The notes under the pieces: generated by a model
Seen by the model: the letters and a program-made list of their open reading frames with translations, nothing else
What the model was told of the DNA's origin: nothing
Databases searched by the model: none
Shown here: positions 62,264 to 64,000 of the stretch, in pieces
Layout of the letters: every line of letters begins with the position of its first letter
How positions within the stretch are numbered: the stretch's first letter is position 1
Program-made: the position numbers and the translations under genes
Assembly: GCF_000253295.1 (NCBI RefSeq)
Contig: NC_015717.1
Coordinates: forward strand, 620,001 to 684,000
Origin: Hyphomicrobium sp. MC1
Lineage (GTDB): Bacteria; Pseudomonadota; Alphaproteobacteria; Rhizobiales; Hyphomicrobiaceae
Direction: 5' to 3'
Length of the DNA stretch: 64,000 bases

Positions 62264-63003
62264 GCGAGGTTAAATCCGGCACGTTGTTCGGCGTCGGGCT
62301 TGGGCCTGGCGATCCGGAGCTGATGACGCTCAAGGCGGTGCGCGTCCTGAGTTCAGCGCCGGTCGTTGCGCATTTCCGCAAGGCGGGACGCACGGGACAC
62401 GCGCGAGCCATTGCGAATGCTCATATCCGCGCCGACGTCGTCGAGGCGGCGTTCGAATATCCCGTGACGACTGAGATTGATTTCCGAGAGGATGGATACG
62501 TTTCGGCGATCCGCGATTTCTACGAAGAGAGCGCGGCGGCGATTGTCGCTCATCTCGAAGGCGGTAGAGATGTGGCGTTGCTATGCGAGGGCGATCCATT
62601 TTTCTACGGATCGTTTCTGCACATGTATGATCGCATCAAGGCTGCACATCAGGTGATGGTCATCCCTGGGATCACGGGAATGTCGGGATGCTGGACGGCG
62701 GCGCAGGCGCCGATCACCTACGGTGACGACGTCATGACAGTGTTGCCGGGTACGCTCGATGAAGAGGCGCTGACGAAACACCTTGGCGTTGCCGACGCGG
62801 CCGTGATCATGAAGGTTGGCCACAACATCGAGAAGATCAAACGGGCGCTGAGCGCGGCGGGTCGTTTCGACGATGCAATTTATGTAGAGCGCGGAACGAT
62901 GCCGGGCGAGCGCATCGCGAAGCTGTCTGACCTCGGAGAGTGCGCGGTTCCCTATTTCTCAATTGTCCTGCTTCCGGGCGGACGAGGACGGCGCATCGCA
63001 TGA
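62260..63003 (+). CDS. cobI: Precorrin-2 C20-methyltransferase
   Basis: SAM-dependent methylation of precorrin-2 to precorrin-3A. It has 247 residues of the tetrapyrrole methylase fold; the SAM-binding start is GVGLGPGDPELMTLKAVRVL, with LLCEGDPFFYGSFLHMYDR and VMVIPGITGMSGCWTAAQ later. Four-base overlaps join it to cobH and cobJ. Its substrate is made by the CobA half of the fusion at 50.6-52.1 kb. Confidence 0.95.
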   Translation: MSEVKSGTLFGVGLGPGDPELMTLKAVRVLSSAPVVAHFRKAGRTGHARAIANAHIRADVVEAAFEYPVTTEIDFREDGYVSAIRDFYEESAAAIVAHLEGGRDVALLCEGDPFFYGSFLHMYDRIKAAHQVMVIPGITGMSGCWTAAQAPITYGDDVMTVLPGTLDEEALTKHLGVADAAVIMKVGHNIEKIKRALSAAGRFDDAIYVERGTMPGERIAKLSDLGECAVPYFSIVLLPGGRGRRIA

Positions 63004-63758
63004 ATGGACAGTTGACTATCGTGGGGCTTGGGCCCGGTCCGAAAGGTTGGGTGACGCCTGCGGCGACCGATGTCGTCGGCGGGGCGGATGTCATTCTGGG
63101 GTACGCGCCCTATGTTAATCGTTTGACGCCGCGGGCCGGCCAGATTTTGGAGGCTTCCGACAATCGCGAGGAGTTGGCGCGGGCGGAACGTGCGCTCGAA
63201 CTTGCCGCGAGCGGACGTCGCGTTGCGATCGTGTCGGGAGGAGATCCGGGCGTCTTTGCCATGGCGGCGGCGGTTTATGAGGCCGTCGAAAAAAATCCGG
63301 CGGCTGCAGACGGCGTCGATATTCGTGTCGAGCCTGGTGTTACCGCGATGCTGGCGGCGGCGGCGCGGATCGGGGCGCCGCTGGGGCACGATTTCTGCGC
63401 CATTTCGTTGTCCGATAATTTGAAATCTTGGGCGACGATCGAGAAGCGTCTGCGTCTTGCGGCCGAAGCTGATTTCGTTATTGCGCTCTACAACCCGGCA
63501 TCGAAGGCGAGGCCGCAGCAGATCAGGTCGGCGTTCGAGATTTTGAGAGACGTGTTGCCTGCTGAAACGCTCGTCGTGTTCGCGCGCGCGGTTGGACGCC
63601 CAGATGAAGAGATCGATATCGCGACGTTAGCAACCGCGACCGACATGGCGTGCGATATGCGCACGCTCGTGATGATTGGATCGCGTGCGACGCGGACCGT
63701 GCAGGCGAGCGATGGGCGCGCGTGGGTTTATACGCCGAGGTCGGAGCGCGACCGATGA
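63000..63758 (+). CDS. cobJ: Precorrin-3B C17-methyltransferase
   Basis: Catalyses ring contraction with methylation at C-17, giving precorrin-4. It has 252 residues from the ATG at 63000, which overlaps the cobI stop by four bases. Tetrapyrrole methylase motifs are TIVGLGPGPKGWVTPAA, VAIVSGGDPGVFAMAAAVYE and VEPGVTAMLAAAARIGAPLGHDF. Its last 31 bases overlap the convergent cobK gene. Confidence 0.95.
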   Translation: MNGQLTIVGLGPGPKGWVTPAATDVVGGADVILGYAPYVNRLTPRAGQILEASDNREELARAERALELAASGRRVAIVSGGDPGVFAMAAAVYEAVEKNPAAADGVDIRVEPGVTAMLAAAARIGAPLGHDFCAISLSDNLKSWATIEKRLRLAAEADFVIALYNPASKARPQQIRSAFEILRDVLPAETLVVFARAVGRPDEEIDIATLATATDMACDMRTLVMIGSRATRTVQASDGRAWVYTPRSERDR

Positions 63759-64000
63759 TGGGTTGCGATCCAGGTCAGCGCCTCGTCTGCGGAGGACACC
63801 TTCGTGCGATCTGGGATCGCCGGCCGGCGAACCATGTGGACCGCAATGCCGAGCTGGCGCGCAGCTTCAATCTTGGCATAAGCGGCACTGCCGCCTGCAT
63901 TCTTCGCCAGCACGTAGCGGATGTCATAGTCCGCGAACAGCCGGGCATCCTCGCCCGTTCGGAACGGTCCACGCGCGGCGATGAGTTCGGAGTTGATCAG
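63728..64000 (-). CDS. cobK: Precorrin-6A reductase, C-terminal part
   Basis: NADPH-dependent reduction of precorrin-6A. Only the last 90 residues are in the window; the start lies beyond base 64000. The visible frame reads LINSELIAARGPFRTGEDAR, then RYVLAKNAGGSAAYAKIEAA and a C-terminal VRRPAIPDRTKV, all typical of the CobK/CbiJ C-terminal domain. It is convergent with cobJ and overlaps it by 31 bp. Confidence 0.92.
   Translation of the reverse strand: MINSELIAARGPFRTGEDARLFADYDIRYVLAKNAGGSAAYAKIEAARQLGIAVHMVRRPAIPDRTKVSSADEALTWIATHHRSRSDLGV

Overview
The window is G+C-rich chromosomal DNA from an alphaproteobacterium, most likely of the order Hyphomicrobiales (Rhizobiales). This rests on conserved neighbourhoods: a membrane-anchored cytochrome c beside kdsB-pheA, SRP RNA-dnaX-ybaB-recR, def-fmt-truA, murA-DUF2948-hisD-UPF0262, and maf-yacG next to tRNA-Phe. 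Family composition hints at a Hyphomicrobium-like organism, but the genus is inference.

Layout. 1-3.5 kb: two tandem peptide-type solute-binding proteins and cytochrome c, all on the minus strand. 3.6-14.5 kb: housekeeping genes (kdsB, pheA, ffs, dnaX, ybaB, recR, a MATE exporter, an epimerase, def, fmt, truA, with folE opposing). 14.7-20.9 kb: an RND efflux pump pair and the Mg2+ channel mgtE. 21-28.7 kb: accessory metabolism and regulators (TetR/methyltransferase, succinate-semialdehyde dehydrogenase type enzyme, SDR/LysR, a TonB-like protein, a phosphoribosyltransferase). 28.9-36.5 kb: tRNA-Thr, murA, DUF2948, hisD, UPF0262, a Crp-family regulator with a class III adenylate cyclase, maf, yacG and tRNA-Phe. 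36.8-45.6 kb: a mixed accessory stretch (sulfite-oxidase-type molybdoenzyme, an orphan ATP-grasp protein with a small Cys-rich ORF, small exported and membrane proteins, a bicupin oxalate decarboxylase, a FixK/Fnr-like regulator, trhO). 45.7-50.5 kb: a four-gene Gld-type ABC exporter operon. 50.6-64 kb: aerobic cobalamin biosynthesis.

The cobalamin block is the strongest functional unit. A sigma70-like promoter and a cobalamin riboswitch precede a tightly overlapping run cobW-cobN-cobG-cobH-cobI-cobJ on the plus strand. Divergently, cobP-cobO-cobQ supply late assembly steps. cobD lies beyond cobQ in convergent orientation, and cobK opposes cobJ at the window edge. Upstream of cobD is a single reading frame that joins BluB (flavin-destroying synthesis of the lower ligand dimethylbenzimidazole) to CobA (uroporphyrinogen-III methyltransferase, entry to the corrin ring). 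CobG and CobN identify the oxygen-dependent, late-cobalt-insertion route.

The items most worth a second look are the BluB-CobA fusion and its leader hairpin, the Crp-adenylate cyclase pair set between UPF0262 and maf, the isolated ATP-grasp plus Cys-rich small ORF, an oxalate decarboxylase with an altered lid and no C-terminal-domain glutamate, a 142-bp palindromic intergenic element upstream of recR, and a 16-codon ORF translationally coupled to a small gene ahead of murA. I found no CRISPR array, insertion sequence, rRNA operon or convincing prophage.
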